Source of the DNA: JAFGJQ01 sp964586145
Lineage (GTDB): Bacteria > Planctomycetota > Phycisphaerae > UBA1845
Assembly (NCBI GenBank): GCA_964586145.1
Contig: CAZPHH010000014.1
Location: 1 to 64,000 of the forward strand
Direction of reading: 5' to 3'
Length of the DNA stretch: 64,000 nt
The position numbers were made by a program, and so were the translations under genes. Position 1 is the stretch's first letter. Every line of letters starts with the position of its first letter. This document shows, one piece after another, positions 18,191 to 26,483 of the stretch. Under the pieces are notes generated by a model that saw nothing but the letters and a program-made list of their open reading frames with translations, was not told the DNA's origin and did no database searches.

Positions 18191-18265
18191 GTGGCACGGT
18201 CCGGCGGAGCGGGGCCGCGGGGCGTCGAACAGACCCCCCGACCTGGCAGTGCCGGTCCGTGCCAC
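18191..18265. repeat. Inverted repeat between gap and pgk
   Basis: Two 14-base arms, GTGGCACGGTCCGG (18191-18204) and CCGGTCCGTGCCAC (18252-18265), pair with one mismatch across 47 bases. No T-run follows, so it is not a standard terminator. It may be a REP-type element or an RNA structure affecting pgk expression in the gap-pgk transcript. Confidence 0.6.
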
Positions 18266-18332
18266 TTACGTAATGTGATTGGATGCGGTCGGGCAGACCG
18301 AACGCAAGACAGTAAGGAAGTCGGAGGATCCC

Positions 18333-19562
18333 ATGAACAAAAAGACGGTTGCGGACATCGATGTGAAGGGCAAGCGAGTGCTCGTACGCGTGGATTTCAA
18401 CGTTCCCCTCGACAAGGAAGGGAACATCACGGACGACCGTCGCATCCGTGGCGCCCTGCCCACCATCCAGCGCATTCTGGAAGGCGGCGGGCGAGCCGTC
18501 TGCATGAGCCACCTCGGCCGCCCGGACGGCAAGGCCGAGCCGAAGTACTCCCTCCGGCCGGCGGCCAAGCGCCTGGGCGAGCTTCTCGGCCAGACCGTGC
18601 CCATCGCTCCCGACTGCATCGGCGCCCGGGCCGTCGATCTGGTGAATACTCTGCAGAACGGCCAGTGCTGCCTCCTCGAGAACCTGCGCTTCCACACCGC
18701 CGAAGAGATCAAGGACAAGAAGGCCAAGGACGATCCCGCCCTCCGGAAACAGAAGGACGAGTTCGCCCGGCAGATCGCGGAGATGGGCGACGCCTACGTC
18801 AATGACGCCTTCGGCACGTGCCATCGGGACAACGCCAGCATGTTGACCGTCCCCCAGCTCATGGAGGGCAAGCCCCGCGTCATCGGCTTCCTGGTCAAGA
18901 AGGAGCTCGACTTCCTGGGCGATGCCGTCGCCAGTCCGGCCCGCCCGTTTGTGGTGGTGCTGGGCGGGGCAAAGGTCTCCGACAAGATCGGCGTCATTGA
19001 GCGACTGGCCGGTCTTTGTGACAAGATCCTCATCGGCGGCGCCATGACCTACACGTTCCGCGCCGCGGCTGGGGTTCACGTCGGCCACAGCCTCGTGGAA
19101 CGCAACCATCTGGACCAGGCCCGACGACTCCGCGAATTGGCCGGGGCCAAACTCGTACTGCCCGTCGACTCGGTGGTCGTGGAGAACATTGAGCCCAACG
19201 CGAAGACTCAGATCTGTCGCGATGCGATTCCGGACGACTGGATGGGAGTGGACATCGGACCGGAGGCCGTGGAGGCGTACCGCCAGGAGCTGCTGGCCGC
19301 CAAAACCATCGTCTGGAACGGACCGGTCGGCGTGTTCGAGACCCCGCCGTTCGACACCGGGACCCTGGCCATTGCGAAGGCCGTGGCCGAGGCCACCACG
19401 CGCGGGGCCGTCAGCATCATCGGCGGCGGCGACAGCGCGGCGGCGGTGGAAAGGATGGGCCTCTCCGAGAAGATGACCCACATCTCCACCGGCGGCGGCG
19501 CCTCCCTGGAGTTCCTGGAAGGCAAGCCGTTCAAGGCCATCGACATCCTGGACAAGGCGTGA
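18333..19562 (+). CDS. pgk: Phosphoglycerate kinase
   Basis: Transfers phosphate from 1,3-bisphosphoglycerate to ADP in glycolysis; 409 aa, normal length. Visible motifs in order are RVLVRVDFNVPL, MSHLGRPDGK, the substrate-binding ENLRFH, the nucleotide domain GGAKVSDKIGVIERL, WNGPVGVFE, GGGDSAAAVE and the C-terminal STGGGASLEFLEGK. ATG 18333 has GGAGGA 5-6 bases upstream. rpe follows after only 20 bases, so pgk, rpe and the downstream genes probably share a transcript. Confidence 0.98.
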   Translation: MNKKTVADIDVKGKRVLVRVDFNVPLDKEGNITDDRRIRGALPTIQRILEGGGRAVCMSHLGRPDGKAEPKYSLRPAAKRLGELLGQTVPIAPDCIGARAVDLVNTLQNGQCCLLENLRFHTAEEIKDKKAKDDPALRKQKDEFARQIAEMGDAYVNDAFGTCHRDNASMLTVPQLMEGKPRVIGFLVKKELDFLGDAVASPARPFVVVLGGAKVSDKIGVIERLAGLCDKILIGGAMTYTFRAAAGVHVGHSLVERNHLDQARRLRELAGAKLVLPVDSVVVENIEPNAKTQICRDAIPDDWMGVDIGPEAVEAYRQELLAAKTIVWNGPVGVFETPPFDTGTLAIAKAVAEATTRGAVSIIGGGDSAAAVERMGLSEKMTHISTGGGASLEFLEGKPFKAIDILDKA

Positions 19563-19581
19563 GGCCCTCAAGTCCGGCGTT

Positions 19582-20382
19582 GTGCAACCGGCGAACGCGG
19601 ACCGATGTAAGAAGGCAGGAGCACAGAAGCATCGGAAACACTGGATCGTGGCTGCCGAACGAGAATCACGCGGGAGGAGCAAGGTCGGGGTCGGCCGAAC
19701 CCTGTCGAATCCCGCTATCCGCATCGCGCCGTCCATCCTCGCGGCGGACTTCGGCCGGCTCGCGGAGGCCATTGCCCTGGTGGAACAGGCCGGGGCCGAC
19801 CTGCTCCATCTGGACGTGATGGACGGACACTTCGTGCCCAACATCACCTTCGGCCCGCCGCTGGTCCGTGCCATCCGGCCATGCACAAACCTGTTTTTCG
19901 ACACCCACCTGATGATCGAAGACCCCCTCCGCTATGCGGAGCCGTTCGTCCAGGCCGGGGCCGACCTCCTGACGTTCCACGCGGAGGTTACGGACGAGCC
20001 CCGCAAAGTCGCGGACCACATCCGAGCCCTGGGAGCGGGGGTCGGCGTGTGCCTGAATCCCACAACGCCCGTATCCTCCATTGAGGCCATTCTGCCCGAC
20101 GTGGACCTGGTGCTGGTCATGAGCGTCTGGCCGGGATTCGGCGGCCAGGCCTTCATGCCCGAGGTGCTTCCCAAGGTCGCCGAGCTGCGAGAACGCCTGC
20201 GCCCCGACCAGCGTCTGGAAATCGACGGCGGAATTGACCCCGATACCGTGGCCCGGGCCGTCCGTGCCGGGGCCGACACACTGGTCGCCGGCTCAGCCGT
20301 GTTCGGCGCACCATCACCCGCCGAAGCTATTCAGACCCTCAGGCAGCGGGCACTGCAGGCCGGGAAGGAAGGACTGCCGTGA
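19582..20382 (+). CDS. rpe: Ribulose-phosphate 3-epimerase
   Basis: Interconverts ribulose 5-phosphate and xylulose 5-phosphate in the pentose phosphate or Calvin pathways. The TIM-barrel motifs are clear: IAPSILAADFGRL, LHLDVMDGHFVPNITFG with the metal-binding Asp, DTHLMIEDP, MSVWPGFGGQAF, and EIDGGIDPDT near the end. The conserved part begins around nucleotide 19720. Upstream only GTG starts (19582, 19648) are in frame, and both give a basic N-terminal extension of 20-45 residues not typical of the family, so the true start is uncertain. The stop overlaps the next gene by four bases. Confidence 0.93.
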   Translation: MQPANADRCKKAGAQKHRKHWIVAAERESRGRSKVGVGRTLSNPAIRIAPSILAADFGRLAEAIALVEQAGADLLHLDVMDGHFVPNITFGPPLVRAIRPCTNLFFDTHLMIEDPLRYAEPFVQAGADLLTFHAEVTDEPRKVADHIRALGAGVGVCLNPTTPVSSIEAILPDVDLVLVMSVWPGFGGQAFMPEVLPKVAELRERLRPDQRLEIDGGIDPDTVARAVRAGADTLVAGSAVFGAPSPAEAIQTLRQRALQAGKEGLP

Positions 20383-20957
20383 CATCCGTCGTCCTGATTC
20401 CCTGGGCCGATACGGACTGGAGTCGGGATGGGCGGCTCACCGCGCGGACGCCCGTCTCCATCAATGCGGAAGGCCGCCGGCGAGCCCTCCACTGGGCCAA
20501 CGAGCTGGCCAGTCGGGAGCTGGCGGCCGTGTACGGCAGCCACGAGAAGCCCGCACATCAGACCGCCGCCGTACTGGCCGACCGGGCGGAGGTCCGCCTC
20601 CGGCAGGTTCGCGAGTTGAAGGAGGTCGATGTCGGGCTTTGGGAGGGCCTCACGGAGCCGCAGATCCGCGACCGGTTCCCTCGCGCCTTCCGGCAGTGGG
20701 CGGATCATCCCGACAGCGTCCGTCCGCCCGACGGGGAAAGCCTGGCAGACGCTTCGGCCCGTATTCGCAAGGCCATCGCCCGCATCTCCGAGAAACACAG
20801 GAACCGCACGGTCGGTGTGGTTCTCGGACCCCTCGCCTTGGCCCTGGCCCGCTGTGCCCTGGAGAACCGGGACCTGGGGGAACTGAGATACCTGACCACT
20901 CCCGAGCCTGTGTGGTACGAGGTGGAGACCGCGCGCCGGACGCCCGACCGATCCTGA
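20379..20957 (+). CDS. Histidine-phosphatase-like protein lacking the catalytic histidine
   Basis: 192-residue protein with the layout of the phosphoglycerate mutase/histidine phosphatase family. RTPVSINAEGRRRA, AAVYGSHEKPAHQTAAVLA, RELKEVDVGLWEGLT and RPPDGESLADASARI all match. The N-terminal catalytic motif RHGET is however replaced by PWADT (VVLIPWADTDW), so the phosphorylated His is missing. The second catalytic His, normally in a VSHGG-like motif, is also absent (VGVVLGPLALAL). It is therefore predicted to be inactive as a phosphatase and may bind or regulate. It starts with GTG overlapping the rpe stop by four bases, so translation is probably coupled. Confidence 0.8.
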   Translation: MTSVVLIPWADTDWSRDGRLTARTPVSINAEGRRRALHWANELASRELAAVYGSHEKPAHQTAAVLADRAEVRLRQVRELKEVDVGLWEGLTEPQIRDRFPRAFRQWADHPDSVRPPDGESLADASARIRKAIARISEKHRNRTVGVVLGPLALALARCALENRDLGELRYLTTPEPVWYEVETARRTPDRS

Positions 20958-21134
20958 CGCGATACCCTGCAGGAAACCCCGGCCGAGCCGGTTTTGCCCT
21001 TGGCCCCGGGCCCCACCAAGCCTACACTGGCTCACCGGACGTGGGGTGCATTCCGCATCAACCATCCACGTGCGCCGGTCGCCCCGGTGCGGACGGCGTG
21101 TACCGATTTCTCCATGCAGTACCGAGGTTGGATC

Positions 21135-21941
21135 ATGCAGGACGAACGGACGGACATTCCCGCAGGCGTATGGGAACGCTGCCAATCGTGCGGAGCCATG
21201 CTCTATCGCGAAGAGGTGGAACAGAACCTTCACGTGTGCCCGGAATGCGGCTTTCACCGGCGAGTGGACGCCCGGACCCGCATTGCCCAACTCGTCGACC
21301 CCGATACCTTCGAGGAGTTCCTCGAGGACCTCACCCCCACCGATCCCCTCCAATTCACCGACCGCATCCCCTATCCGGAGCGGATCAAGTCGCAGCAGAA
21401 GGCGACCGGGGAGCGAGAGGCCGTCGTGGTCGGCCGGGCCTATATCCGAGGACGGAAGGTGATTATCGGAGTGATGAACCCGGCCTTCATCATGGCCTCC
21501 ATGGGCGCCGTTGTGGGAGAGAAGGTGACCGCGGCCATCGAGCGGGCGGCCGAAGAGAACCTTCCCATGATCATGGTCACGGCATCGGGAGGCGCCCGCA
21601 TGCAGGAAGGCATGGTCTCTTTGGTGCAGATGTCCAAGACCTCCGCGGCCCTCGCTCGTCTGGACGAGGCGGGCGGGCTCTACATCATCGTGGCCACCGA
21701 CCCCACCACCGCGGGCGTGGCGGCCAGCTTCGCCAGCCTGGGTGACGTCATCCTCGCCGAGCCGGGCGCCATGATCGGCTTCGCCGGCCCGAGGGTGATC
21801 GCCAACACCATCAAGGCGGAACTGCCGCCGGGATTTCAGACGGCGGAGTTCATGCGGACCCACGGATTCGTCGATCGTATAGTGGAGCGAAAAGACCTCC
21901 GGCCGGAGATCGCCCGCATCATCGACTATTGTGGGAAGTAG
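21135..21941 (+). CDS. accD: Acetyl-CoA carboxylase carboxyltransferase subunit beta
   Basis: Beta subunit of the carboxyltransferase that makes malonyl-CoA in fatty-acid synthesis; 268 aa. A four-Cys zinc ribbon starts the protein (CQSCGAML, CPECGFH). The crotonase-fold core follows with GVMNPAFIMASMGAVVGEK, MIMVTASGGARMQEGMVSL, ATDPTTAGVAASFASLGDVI and GFAGPRVI. It needs AccA, which is not in this window. ATG 21135 has GAGG 9 bases upstream; the ATG at 21114 is also in frame. It lies 180 bases behind the phosphatase-like gene on the same strand. Confidence 0.97.
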   Translation: MQDERTDIPAGVWERCQSCGAMLYREEVEQNLHVCPECGFHRRVDARTRIAQLVDPDTFEEFLEDLTPTDPLQFTDRIPYPERIKSQQKATGEREAVVVGRAYIRGRKVIIGVMNPAFIMASMGAVVGEKVTAAIERAAEENLPMIMVTASGGARMQEGMVSLVQMSKTSAALARLDEAGGLYIIVATDPTTAGVAASFASLGDVILAEPGAMIGFAGPRVIANTIKAELPPGFQTAEFMRTHGFVDRIVERKDLRPEIARIIDYCGK

Positions 21942-22040
21942 CTGTCGCTGGCGCTCGCACAAAATATAGTGGGTCAGGCCTCCCGTCCGAGAAGGGAATC
22001 TGGTATTATCGGCAGGAACCAAATTCCTGGTGAATGTTTT

Positions 22041-22070
22041 TTGACATCGAACCGATATGTTTCGTAGATA
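22041..22070 (+). promoter_or_regulatory. Probable sigma-70-type promoter
   Basis: A perfect TTGACA (22041-22046) is followed 18 bases later by TAGATA (22065-22070) in a locally AT-rich patch, 60 bases before the ATG of the amidase-like gene. It is the clearest housekeeping-type promoter in the window. Confidence 0.6.
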
Positions 22071-22131
22071 AGAGTAACGAGGCGCTGTTAAACCACCAAC
22101 TCGCGGTAGCTTAGGGCGGATTAAAGCACCA

Positions 22132-22704
22132 ATGGATCAGCGTGCGCGCATGTTTCGGGTTCTGGCTTCTCTGGTCGTCGCGATGACGGTCACGGCCGGA
22201 CTCCTGATCCTGATCGAGCCTTCGCAGTCCACCGCCGAGGCCCTTTTGCCCCAGCTTGCCGCGGAACAGGCCCAGCGCGCCGTCAGCCGCGACGTACGCG
22301 TCGGGCTTGGTCGATGGCACCAGATTGACGTGGCCCCGTGTCCGCCGCCAACGGGCCCCCGGTCGATGGCGTTGGCCGCCATCGCCTCCACGGACCAATT
22401 TCACTTCGTGATCACCGCCACCGGGCTCGTGCAGACCACGGGGTCGTGGCTGGGTCAGCAGGCCATCGGGCAGCCGGGCGACGTGGTCCGGATCGGGGTG
22501 GCTTGTGACAGAGGCGGCGACGACCTGAGCCTGGGTCAGCGAGTGGCCCTGCAGGCACTGCTGCGAGAACTCCACGCTCTGCTGTCCACGACCGCCGGGT
22601 GGCGGTCCATCTCCATTCAGAGCACACCGCTGACCGAGACCCTCAACCGGAGCTTGGCCCGCACCCTCAAGGCAATCCTGGCCGATATCCGCTCGGCCGC
22701 CTGA
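22132..22704 (+). CDS. Membrane-anchored protein resembling a degenerate peptidoglycan amidase
   Basis: 190-residue protein with one N-terminal hydrophobic segment (FRVLASLVVAMTVTAGLLIL), so exported or anchored. The rest follows the order of planctomycete N-acetylmuramoyl-L-alanine amidase/PGRP domains: FHFVITATGLVQTTGSWLGQ, then RIGVACDRGGDDLSLGQRVA and LQALLRELH, corresponding to YHFVIGNG...RW, IGI.LVGDF and T..Q...L..L. The first zinc ligand motif (HHS in active enzymes) appears as APCPP, so metal binding is probably lost. Assignment rests on pattern order only. A good promoter lies upstream; the gene is monocistronic and converges with the next. Confidence 0.55.
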   Translation: MDQRARMFRVLASLVVAMTVTAGLLILIEPSQSTAEALLPQLAAEQAQRAVSRDVRVGLGRWHQIDVAPCPPPTGPRSMALAAIASTDQFHFVITATGLVQTTGSWLGQQAIGQPGDVVRIGVACDRGGDDLSLGQRVALQALLRELHALLSTTAGWRSISIQSTPLTETLNRSLARTLKAILADIRSAA

Positions 22705-22766
22705 TCCCCTCGGTACTCTCTCTCCGCTGCCAGGATCGTGCCTCGCGCCACGGCCGCTGTTGTGTC

Positions 22767-24098
22767 CTACGGAATGATGGTTCCCGTGAACGCCCGCTGG
22801 AACTCTGCGAAATCAAACAGGTCAATCCGCTCATCCCCGTTCACGTCAAACGCCAGGAGGCATTCCAGGGTTGGCGACGTGGGTGTGCCCGCGGTGGCCG
22901 GCCCGGTCTGGCACTCCAGCGCCCAGGCCTTCAGATCGTGGTCATCCACGTCGCCGTCGTTGTCATAATCGCACGGCACGCGCTCACGAATGCCGTGTCG
23001 CAGGGCACTCTGCATCGGCGTGGACGAGCGGAGGAAATGCATGGCATCCACGTTATCGCCCGTGGCTCCCAGACCCAACTGCGCGGCGTGGGCCAGCACC
23101 GTGATGGTCGGCTCCGCGCCGGCCTGGACGGAGAAGATGTCCGCGGCCGCGCCTTCGTTGCTGGCGTCGGGAATGGTCAGGAGGGACGGCGACCCGGGCG
23201 CCAGCGAGAAGAGGATCTGGTCCGCCATGGGGCCCGACCCGTCGAAGATCCCGTTCTCGTTCATGTCGAACACAATCAGGGCATCGATGTCGTCCAGCGG
23301 GTCGAGACCCAGGTCGTCGGGGAAGGCGAACACCAGCAAAGGCCCGCCCGGCTCGGGTAGGTAAAAGATATGGGCACTGCTGAAACCCATCTGGATCACC
23401 GTCGGGGATTGCGGAGTCAGGGACAGGTACAGCGGCGGCCGGGTCCGCGATCCGGGCAACGGCTCGGCTGCCACGGCATCCACGTTGTCCTGGGGCTCGG
23501 AGGTTGTGTCGATGTCCGCCGCTCGCTGGGGCTGGGCGCCGTGCCCGGTGCCCCCTTCGTCGAAGTTGTTGCGGATCAGCGTGTTATTGGGCTCCTGTCG
23601 CTCCCCGCGCAAGGGTAGAGCGCCCGACCGCGTGAACGCTCGCGTGCTCAGGTACTGGTCTGCGGCGGCGTGTCCTCGGGCGGCCTGGTCCTGCACGTTG
23701 AAGGGCACGCCCTGGGTGACCAAGGAGGGTTCCGGCGGAGCGAGCCCCGTGGTGTAGCGATCGACCGAGAAGACCAGCAGTAACGGCTCGATCGGCCCGA
23801 TCCCCGTCGTGTTGATGGACAGGGCGTTGATGTCATCGTTCAGCGTCAGTCCAACGTCCGCGGCGTTGACGTCGACAATGGGCAGGGTCGGCTCCATCGA
23901 CGAAAACCGCAGCACGTCTGCCGCACTCAGCAATCCCATGCCGACCGTGGGGGATCCCTGGTCAAATGTGTAGAGCCCCGCCGGCAGCGGCTCCACCGGC
24001 CGCGTGGCGAGGGCCAGCGGAGCGACGGCCAGACAAACCAGACCCATCACGGCACATGAGCGAGCCGGCAGCGCAGGCACGGAAGATCGGGTAACCAT
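22767..24098 (-). CDS. Secreted protein with dockerin-like C-terminal domain
   Basis: 443-residue exported protein. An N-terminal signal sequence (CAVMGLVCLAVAPLALA) is followed by two related beta-rich segments, each with a D-D-I-D/N-A motif (LNDDINALSI, LDDIDALIVFD) and an F-S-like strand, suggesting internal duplication. The last 75 residues contain two EF-hand-like calcium loops (DYDNDGDVDDHDLKAW, DVNGDERIDLFDFAEFQRAF), a dockerin-type module common in planctomycete exported proteins. No cohesin is visible here. The start at 24098 has AGAGG 4-7 bases upstream. Converges with the amidase-like gene. Confidence 0.8.
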   Translation of the reverse strand: MVTRSSVPALPARSCAVMGLVCLAVAPLALATRPVEPLPAGLYTFDQGSPTVGMGLLSAADVLRFSSMEPTLPIVDVNAADVGLTLNDDINALSINTTGIGPIEPLLLVFSVDRYTTGLAPPEPSLVTQGVPFNVQDQAARGHAAADQYLSTRAFTRSGALPLRGERQEPNNTLIRNNFDEGGTGHGAQPQRAADIDTTSEPQDNVDAVAAEPLPGSRTRPPLYLSLTPQSPTVIQMGFSSAHIFYLPEPGGPLLVFAFPDDLGLDPLDDIDALIVFDMNENGIFDGSGPMADQILFSLAPGSPSLLTIPDASNEGAAADIFSVQAGAEPTITVLAHAAQLGLGATGDNVDAMHFLRSSTPMQSALRHGIRERVPCDYDNDGDVDDHDLKAWALECQTGPATAGTPTSPTLECLLAFDVNGDERIDLFDFAEFQRAFTGTIIP

Positions 24099-24418
24099 TG
24101 ACCTCTTCCCCCTTCTCTGAATCGGCCTTGGAAGTCCATCCCAGATTCTGGAGTATCATTGTACCAAAGCAGATGGGCAAAAGACAGTGATTTCCCGGGG
24201 GCGTCGCCCGGTCCGGGGCCGGCACGCGGGTTCGGGCAGCCGACGCGACCCCACCCACCCGAAACGAAGGAATTCGCGGTGTCGGCGGCCTCGCCGGGCC
24301 CGTCCCCCGCCCTGACGTGCCCACTCTGCCTATGCACAACGCCCCTGCCGACCTTCCATGCGGGATCGGCAGGGGCATCGTGTTCAGGCGCCGCACGCTT
24401 CAGGGTGCGACGACAAAG
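24099..24418. other. Intergenic region between two minus-strand genes
   Basis: About 320 bases. It contains the terminator-like hairpin of the gene to the right and, near 24158-24163 on the minus strand, a TACAAT that could be a -10 element for the dockerin-protein gene; no good -35 accompanies it. Confidence 0.45.
24341..24376 (-). terminator. Terminator-like hairpin
   Basis: Perfect 11-bp arms GCCCCTGCCGA (24341-24351) and TCGGCAGGGGC (24366-24376) with a 14-base loop, about 40 bases after the stop of the small Pro/Arg-rich protein. The tail on the minus strand is not T-rich, so termination may need a factor. Confidence 0.55.
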
Positions 24419-24796
24419 TCAATCCGCGAACTTCTGTCCCTTGGGCTGGCCGCGCGGCCTTGTGGGTGCTGCGGCCGGCTCGCGGGGAGGCGGCGCTCCC
24501 GGGCCATCGCCCGGGGAGGTCTCGCGCGGCTGACGATCGGGTCGCTCGATGGGCGCCCGCTCCAGCGGTCGACGCTCCGAAGGTGACCGCCCGGAATCGG
24601 ACGGTGGTGTCCCATCCGGGGTCTCCCCAGGCATGTTCCACTCCGTGGGCGGAGCGGGGGGAACGTCCGAGTCCGATCCGCCACCCCACATGTACCAGGC
24701 GCCGCCGACCACCACCGCCACGACCGCCAGGCCGATGTAGAGCGTGTTGTTCCCGCCGCCGCCTCCCTTGCCCTTGCTCGCTTTCTTCGCGCTCAT
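24419..24796 (-). CDS. Small single-pass membrane protein with Pro/Arg-rich tail
   Basis: 125-residue protein of unknown function. A Lys/Gly-rich start (SAKKASKGKGGGGGNN) leads into one transmembrane segment (TLYIGLAVVAVVVGGAWYMW), then about 85 residues of Pro, Arg, Glu and Gly that look disordered, ending in KGQKFAD. The short basic cytoplasmic end suggests type II topology with the tail outside. ATG 24796 has a weak purine-rich site upstream; a GTG two codons earlier is possible. It lies about 100 bases behind the pseudopilin gene on the same strand and may work with it, as similar Pro-rich partners often accompany planctomycete pseudopilins. Confidence 0.7.
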   Translation of the reverse strand: MSAKKASKGKGGGGGNNTLYIGLAVVAVVVGGAWYMWGGGSDSDVPPAPPTEWNMPGETPDGTPPSDSGRSPSERRPLERAPIERPDRQPRETSPGDGPGAPPPREPAAAPTRPRGQPKGQKFAD

Positions 24797-24900
24797 GTTC
24801 ACTCGTCCTTTCCGGCCGCCGGAGCAACCGATGTCGGGCCGGCCTCATGAAGCGGTCCCCCGGCCGGATCCCGATGCAATGCACGGACTTTCGTGTGGCA

Positions 24901-25977
24901 CTACAGCCCAACTTGCGCGCAGGTCAGACCAATGCTGATCGGCGGCGAAGGGAGCGTATCCAGTTGCCAGCCGTTGCCCCGAATCTGAACACACTTCCAG
25001 ACGTTGTACAGATCGGTGCCGCCAAGGTCTCTCGGATACGTGCTTCCGAGATCTGCCGGCGGCTGCTCGCAGCCGCGCATCCGGATCACGGCCGCGTGAC
25101 CGTCCGTGAAGCAGGCGGTGAACAGCCAGTTGCTCCCGTGCCAGCCCTTCACGGTCGCATTCGGAGCATCGTCATAACCACAATCGTTGAAACTGGATTC
25201 CGGCACCTTCAGGTTGTAGGCATAGAGGCTGTTCGCCTCCTGATACAGCACCGTGTTGGCCGTGTTGCGTATGCGCGACAGCGGACGCAGGAACGGCGTA
25301 AGGGTCTGAACCGTGCCGATACAAGTGCCGCCCTGTGACGTGTACACGATGAACGCCGTACCCGCATAACTACTGCCGAAATGGTCGTAGGCGCTCAGAG
25401 TGCTGGTCACAAACCCGCTGGTGGAGTCGGGCCAGTACGAATCCCAGTTCCGCGTCGTGTACCCCGTGTCGGCCGGACATTTGTAGATGCTGAAGTCGAG
25501 GTTCTGGTCGTTCCTGGCGCCCGCCTGATCCCCCACGGCCACCTTGTTCAGGTTCCTGTACATCATGTAGTTCAGCGGGCGCGTCGATGCGCCGCGTCGT
25601 CCCTGCGGTCCCCATTCCGAGAGCTCGTTTTCCAGCGGCTTCGAGGGACCGAACTTGCCGCGGCCGCCCTTGCCCCCCCAGCCAAAGCTGGCGTTGATGA
25701 TCGCTCGGCCTCCCTCCATCCTGCCGAAATTCTGCCAGCACGGCATGACCACGTTCGTCTGGTCATCGGCCGAGTACGTCCCGGAGGCCTTGGCCAACCC
25801 GCCCAGGTTCGCCATGCACGACGCCTGTTTGGCCTGGTCACGTGCCTTCTTGAGCGAGGGAAGCAGAATGGAAATCAACAGCGCGATGATCGACACCACC
25901 ACCAGCAGCTCAATCAACGTGAAGCCTGCCGACCGCGCCCGTCTCCCGTCACACCGCTCTGATTGCGTCTTGAGCAT
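24901..25977 (-). CDS. Type II secretion pseudopilin-like protein
   Basis: 358-residue protein with a classical prepilin N-terminus, SAGFTLIELLVVVSIIALLI, which PilD-type peptidase cleaves before Phe; the Glu at mature position 5 is present. The helix continues into KKARDQAKQASCMANLGGLA, typical of the planctomycete family whose members end with an H-x9-DG motif; here the end has LFTACFTDGHAAVIRM. The large domain is Gly/Tyr/Asn-rich with Cys residues. These proteins are very numerous in planctomycetes, and individual roles are unknown. GAGG lies about 12 bases before ATG 25977. Confidence 0.9.
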   Translation of the reverse strand: MLKTQSERCDGRRARSAGFTLIELLVVVSIIALLISILLPSLKKARDQAKQASCMANLGGLAKASGTYSADDQTNVVMPCWQNFGRMEGGRAIINASFGWGGKGGRGKFGPSKPLENELSEWGPQGRRGASTRPLNYMMYRNLNKVAVGDQAGARNDQNLDFSIYKCPADTGYTTRNWDSYWPDSTSGFVTSTLSAYDHFGSSYAGTAFIVYTSQGGTCIGTVQTLTPFLRPLSRIRNTANTVLYQEANSLYAYNLKVPESSFNDCGYDDAPNATVKGWHGSNWLFTACFTDGHAAVIRMRGCEQPPADLGSTYPRDLGGTDLYNVWKCVQIRGNGWQLDTLPSPPISIGLTCAQVGL

Positions 25978-26483
25978 GTTCCCGTTCCTCACACCTTCAG
26001 CACCTTCTCGACCCGCTTGGCGTGCCGTGCTCGCTGATCACGGCAATTCGCGGCGGAGGGGTCGCTTGATCTGCACCTGGTCACGACCCCGCCCATTACA
26101 CAATCTTACATATTGGACATATCGGTCGCGGAGTCAATAGGGTAGGCGACTAAATTTCGACAAATCCTGACATATGTGTCGCCATGACACACATCTCCTG
26201 ACAGTCGTCTAAGCGCTAACCCATTATTTTACAAAGGTTTAGACTGTTATGCCACAGTCGGATGCAGGCTCATCACGGGGTGCCATCAGACAGGGGCCTG
26301 CCGAAAGGAAAATCGGAAGAAAGCGGCCGTCGGCCCGGGGGATTGCCCGGGCCGACGGCCCAGTGACGACTCTGTGGGTCTCTGCCTCAGTTTCGAACCG
26401 GCATCCGACAACGCACTGCGGGGGGCCGCAGCCCGGATCCACTCCAGCGGCGGACCCGGATCACGCGCACCCGCCGGATCGCG
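25978..26483. other. AT-rich regulatory region of the pseudopilin gene
   Basis: This stretch (26095-26260) is clearly more AT-rich than its surroundings. On the minus strand TTGACT (26132-26137) and TATGTA (26107-26112) are 19 bases apart, a weak promoter candidate. A small palindrome TGTGTC-gccat-GACACA lies near 26175-26191, operator-like. The right end holds the terminator of the next minus-strand gene. Confidence 0.4.
26325..26360 (-). terminator. Intrinsic terminator of the coiled-coil gene
   Basis: Perfect 15-bp stem, GGCCGTCGGCCCGGG (26325-26339) with CCCGGGCCGACGGCC (26346-26360), 6-base loop, followed on the minus strand by a T/C-rich run (ctttcttccgattttcc). It lies about 120 bases after the stop codon. 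Confidence 0.75.

Noticed and set aside
18180..19904. Long minus-strand frame opposite pgk
   Set aside because: Pgk motifs on the + strand are unequivocal; the antisense product is a shadow.
20331..22022. Long minus-strand frame opposite accD
   Set aside because: accD and the phosphatase-like gene account for this DNA; no motif on the antisense product.
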